Translations under genes and position numbers: made by a program
Source of the DNA: Candidatus Vicinibacter affinis
Lineage (GTDB): Bacteria > Bacteroidota > Bacteroidia > Chitinophagales > Saprospiraceae
Length of the DNA stretch: 64,000 nt
Assembly (NCBI GenBank): GCA_016714365.1
Contig: JADJNH010000007.1
Span: 682,001 to 746,000 of the forward strand
Reading direction: 5' to 3'
Part shown: positions 61,001 to 64,000 of the stretch, piece after piece
How the letters are laid out: every line of letters begins with the position of its first letter
Position numbering within the stretch: the first letter of the stretch is position 1
The notes under the pieces: model-generated
Told to the model about the DNA's origin: nothing
Databases searched by the model: none
The model's input: only the letters and a program-made list of their open reading frames with translations

Positions 61001-62664
61001 AATTTAACTTAATTGCGTAATTACTCTCTAAATTAGTTAATTGCCGTTCTAATTCTGTAGCTTTTGTCTCTTCATATCTCTGTGCTAAATTTCTAATAAT
61101 AGCATTGACAGAGCCTTTTAAACTTTCATTTCCTTTGCCTTCGTTTTTACTAACAGAAACAGCAAGGATTCTTGAATTCCAATTGGCAATTTATCTTTTA
61201 ATACGCTTAATGCTTTTGCATTATGGGAAACTACAAGTATAGATTTTCCTTGTGCAACAAGAAAGTGAAATTAGGTTTGAATAGTACTGACTTTTACCTG
61301 TTCCTGGTGGTCCTTTTACGGTTACTGCATCTTGCTCGTTTAATCGTTTTGCAATTTCAAATTGTTCTTCATTGTAAAGTAACGGAAACAAGGAACGATG
61401 TTTTACTTCTCCAAAATCTGCTGATTGAGATTTACTTTCATTATTTTTGGGGAATTGGTTTGTGTTTGATTGTGTTTCAATTTCAATTTCTAATCCATCT
61501 ATTGAAAATAGTTTTTGAAAAAATCTAAGAATTAGTTGAAGATTTCCACTTGCTTGTAATTCATTTATTTTGTTGATTATATTATTTGCATCTTTTGAAA
61601 TAGCAAGTTGCTTTCAACAATTTTGTTTTTGAATTATTGGGTGAAAACTAAAGTTAATTGATTTTCAATTGGTATTTTTTGAAAAGGTAATTTAATGTTT
61701 CTTCATTGAAAAAGGCATATTGCTTTTTTATTAAAAACGACTAAATATTTCTAACCCTTTGTCAAAGAATTCAGTTCTTATAAAATCACTTTCAAAAATA
61801 AATTCACGTTGCTGTGAATTGGAAACTATCAATATTTAGTAAAACATCTTTTTGCGTTCTTCAATTATTAATTGATTTTCATTTTGAAAATGATTGTCTA
61901 ATAACTCCACAAAAAAAATTGTTCGCAAAATATTTTACTTGAAAAGAGTGTCAAATTCTAATTTGAATTCTTGGCTTTTAAGAGATAGTTTAATGGAACA
62001 TTGAAGAAAATTTTTATAGTCTTGGTTTCCAATTTTTCCACAAACTAAACCAAACGATATATAAATTCTTTTGTTGTCTTTTCCTTTTAATTCATAATGT
62101 AGTGTATGTAAAGCATCGTAAATTCAGTTGTCTTAAACTGCAGTTCAAATTTTTGATTAGAATTCGGAGAAATTCTTTTTGAGGATTGTTTGCTATTTTT
62201 AAAGTGTTGGATTGTCTGCAAGAACTATTTTGACTTTTAGTTCTGGTTTTCGCAAGAATTTATTATCTGTTAAATCAATCCAATCAATCAAAATTTAGTG
62301 AAGATAAATCGAACAAAGACGTTAGTCTTTGTTCGCTAATGACCTAAATCATTTTATTCTTTGTGTTATTGTTCAAATTTTTGAACAGTTTCAATTTCTT
62401 GTTTAATTATAAGTATTGGGATTTCGTGCTTCTATTAATTTCAATCCAACTTTCAAGTTCTTTTGGCTGTTTTGGTTCGTCAGGTATTGCAATTCGTCTT
62501 AACTTCAATAAAAAGTCAAGTGGATTTAGATTATTGTTAATCGCTAAACTAAATTCTGTAATGTTTTTCTGTTCGCATTTTTTAGCAAGTGTCAAAAGTT
62601 CTCCAACTTCCCAAAGTTTACATTCTTTTTGACTTCGGATTGTTTTGTCTTTTTCGAAAGTCAA
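58070..62664 (-). pseudogene. SF1 helicase with C-terminal Vsr-like nuclease, many frameshifts (Hhe-like)
   Basis: No long frame survives, but the minus strand read across many one-base shifts gives a protein of about 1,500 residues. The first intact piece is MTFEKDKTIRSQKECKLWEV (62407-62664). Walker A is VKGPPGTGKS near 61291-61313, Walker B LLIIDEASQCD near 59313-59340, motif III IVGDENQTS near 59255, and the AAA_12-type helicase end LIGTSREFQGDERDIMYMTI near 58680-58740. The C-terminus (GLGDYLYPQFEVGKYCIDFG, then AIECDGFTYHSG) is a DUF559/Vsr-like PD-(D/E)xK nuclease. Helicase plus Vsr is the layout of the Hhe anti-phage protein. Matching tags (GTTATGTGCA and TGCACATAAC) mark one cassette. 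Confidence 0.75.
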
Positions 62665-62771
62665 AACAAGTGTCGAAAGAGTTGTACAAGTCCCTTATGT
62701 AGTAAAATAGATTTTGTAATGGTATGATACTTTTTTCTCTGAATGTCAGTTATTGTTGGTCGTCTCGGTTA

Positions 62772-62916
62772 AATTGCACATAACGGTTTGGGGCTTGAAG
62801 CGCGAAGTCGGAAATTAAGTGCAAATGTTCAATAAACCACAAAAGTTTAATAGAAGTACAAATGCTGAATTTACTACTTCTACTTCGTGCGTTCAAAGCC
62901 CTGTTAGCAGCTGCCC
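62772..62916 (-). repeat. attC site 49
   Basis: Left core TTGCACATAACGG, right core CCTGTTAGCAGCTGCC. Arms TTGGGGCTTGAAGCGCGAAG and CTTCGTGCGTTCAAAGCCC pair. It ends the DUF5655 cassette. Confidence 0.8.
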
Positions 62917-62940
62917 ATTTCTGTCTATTGTTTTCCGATT

Positions 62941-63085
62941 TTATTTTGCTAATAGTCCACATACAATTCCACCAATTAGTCCAAGTCCAAGTATTGGTGC
63001 ATGTTTTGGTTACAGCAGCGTCTAGCAAACTCAAAACAAGTCCAACAAGACCACCTTTAAGCCAATTAGGAATTGGAAGTTCCAT
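62941..63085 (-). pseudogene. Small membrane protein, frameshifted
   Basis: From an ATG at 63085: MELPIPNWLKGGLVGLVLSL, then LDAAVTK, and after a shift PILGLGLIGGIVCGLLAK. Two short hydrophobic helices. It shares a cassette with the DUF5655 remnant upstream. The family is not recognised. Confidence 0.5.
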
Positions 63086-63239
63086 ATTAAAAGTAATAAA
63101 GCCAATTACCAAAATCTGCTTATAAATGAAGCAGTCATTGCTCTTGTTTGTCTTCAAATATCATAAAGACATGGAATTATTGAAACTATTCCAAAAATTG
63201 TTCCTCCATAATAAGTCCTTTGATAATATTATTCATCTG

Positions 63240-63590
63240 TCTATTTTTTTTTTTGAGTTCGTAGGCTTCTCTGGGCCAAGTTAATGAATTCCTTGTCTAT
63301 GTCTTTGGTTTTGTCAACTTGATTGTATGGTGAAAACGATTTGTAGAACCTTGTTCTATTTTTGATACTCTGTCGCTAGTCAGTTTGTAGTTTTAAATGA
63401 ACTTCAAGGTTAATATGAGTCTTTACAGTGTATGCGCCTGCAAATCCAAATCTGTTTCCAAGATGAATGCTTGTCTTTTTCGGTTCAACTTTTATTTGTC
63501 CAGAATTTGTGTAGTTCAGTGATTAATTTCTCATAAATGTCGGTTACGATTTGCTCTTTGTCTTTTAAATGGTCGAAGTTCTGTATATTT
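63240..63590 (-). pseudogene. DUF5655 domain protein remnant
   Basis: Read across several shifts, the minus strand encodes HFKDKEQIVTDIYEKLI, then VEPKKTSIHLGNRFGFAGAY, INLEVHL and KDIDKEFINWLREAYELKK. This matches the DUF5655 pattern (PKKTSIHL and FAGA), a small domain often found in predicted nucleic-acid or transport-associated proteins of unknown function. The unit has intact cassette tags (GTTAGCAGC and GCTGCTAAC). Confidence 0.55.
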
Positions 63591-63635
63591 CCATTTTTAT
63601 TGTCTGTTTGTAATTGTCGGTATACGTCTGTTTGG

Positions 63636-63788
63636 GTTGCTGCTAACGTATTGGCGCTTGGCACAGTAGCGGATTTAGGAACACAAAACCGTCAATACAC
63701 CATCCCAAAAACTTTGGGGATTGATTCGAGTAAATGTTCAATTAATAAGTCACCCGCCATTGGGCTTGGACGCCTGTTATAGGGCGTT
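63636..63788 (-). repeat. attC site 50
   Basis: Left core TTGCTGCTAACG, right core CCTGTTATAGGGCG. A diverged copy of site 22 (shares CACCATCCC and ACTTTGGGGATTGAT). Confidence 0.78.
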
Positions 63789-63789
63789 T

Positions 63790-64000
63790 TTATTCGTGTC
63801 AGTTTCAAAGTGGTTAATTGTTTGTCTATACTCCCCTTGTCCCAAAGTCTATACGAAAATAAAAATTGAGATTATCATTAGTCCATAAATAACATATAAT
63901 GGTATACCAACTAAATCTCTAAATGAATTGTAAAATGAGATATTATAGAATTGACATAAATTGTGAATTGTTGCTATGAAACTTACAAAAATAAGAACTC
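63790..64000 (-). pseudogene. Partial, damaged copy of the 28190 membrane protein gene
   Basis: The sequence follows the 3' part of the gene at 28190-28765 closely but contains several indels (two extra C in ACTCCCCTTG; shorter A runs in ACGAAAATAAAAATTG), so the frame is broken. It runs off the right edge. The protein end reads TDNE-like in the intact copy. Confidence 0.7.

Noticed and set aside
59595..62664. Several short frames on both strands between 59.6 and 62.7 kb as separate genes
   Set aside because: Minus-strand pieces join into one helicase-nuclease; plus-strand pieces are shadows.
1031..63788. CRISPR array
   Set aside because: The repeats are 70-185 bp, imperfect, palindromic and separated by genes of varying length, not by short uniform spacers.
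1031..63788. Simple intergenic terminator or REP-type repeats between ordinary genes
   Set aside because: Within-gene matching of the two end tags and duplication borders at the cores are not explained by terminators or REP elements.
1..64000. tRNA, rRNA, riboswitch or prophage regions
   Set aside because: I found no cloverleaf, rRNA segment, known aptamer or phage structural gene.

Overview
The window looks like Bacteroidota chromosome. It is AT-rich, several lipoproteins carry the signal ending SCNGQ, one enzyme has a type IX secretion tail, there is a FISUMP-type lipoprotein, and some genes have promoters of the Bacteroidota TAnnTTTG type. I saw no rRNA, tRNA, CRISPR array or integrase gene.

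Nearly the whole window reads as one very long array of gene cassettes. About 43 units, each usually one gene, all lie on the minus strand. They are separated by about 50 imperfect palindromic spacers, mostly 130-160 bp, running from a left core (NNNTAACG on the plus strand) to a right core (GTTANNN). For most genes the tag after the stop is the reverse complement of the tag before the start of the same gene, over 9-15 bases, and it differs from the neighbour's tag. That is the geometry of integron cassettes, whose attC site is assembled from both ends of the circular cassette. I therefore read the spacers as attC sites and the region as a large sedentary (chromosomal) integron. The array's distal end is near position 1031. 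The integrase should lie upstream in the sense of transcription, beyond position 64000.

Layout from left to right. 1-839: a partial exported protein outside the array. 1031-12156: CPBP protease, SET protein, FISUMP lipoprotein, ArnT-like transferase, serine hydrolase, a GH51-like secreted enzyme, an amidohydrolase and a membrane protein. 12253-26677: propeller lipoprotein, lipoprotein, aldo/keto reductase, a MarR plus S41 protease pair, a trypsin-like protease, two beta-lactamase-family hydrolases, small membrane proteins, and a Crp/Fnr plus cupin pair with an internal TGTGA-N6-TCACA operator. 26891-41204: more propeller lipoproteins, membrane proteins, a GNAT and a HigBA toxin-antitoxin pair. 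41360-49923: CPBP copies, a near-identical second copy of a three-cassette block, HicAB, and a second HigBA. 50100-52165: a type II restriction-modification pair. 52288-54013: an IS1182-like element sitting in an attC core. 54175-57852: a copper-resistance operon carried as one cassette. 58070-62664: a badly frameshifted helicase-nuclease gene, possibly an Hhe-like anti-phage protein. 62941-64000: two more damaged cassettes.

The cargo is mostly exported, lipoprotein or membrane proteins, with defence and addiction modules concentrated on the right. Most cassettes lack a visible promoter. The toxin-antitoxin, restriction-modification, copper, MarR and SET units appear to carry their own. Indels become dense after about 58 kb, which may be real decay or falling sequence quality. 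Positions I derived myself (motifs, attC borders, alternative starts) may be off by a few bases.
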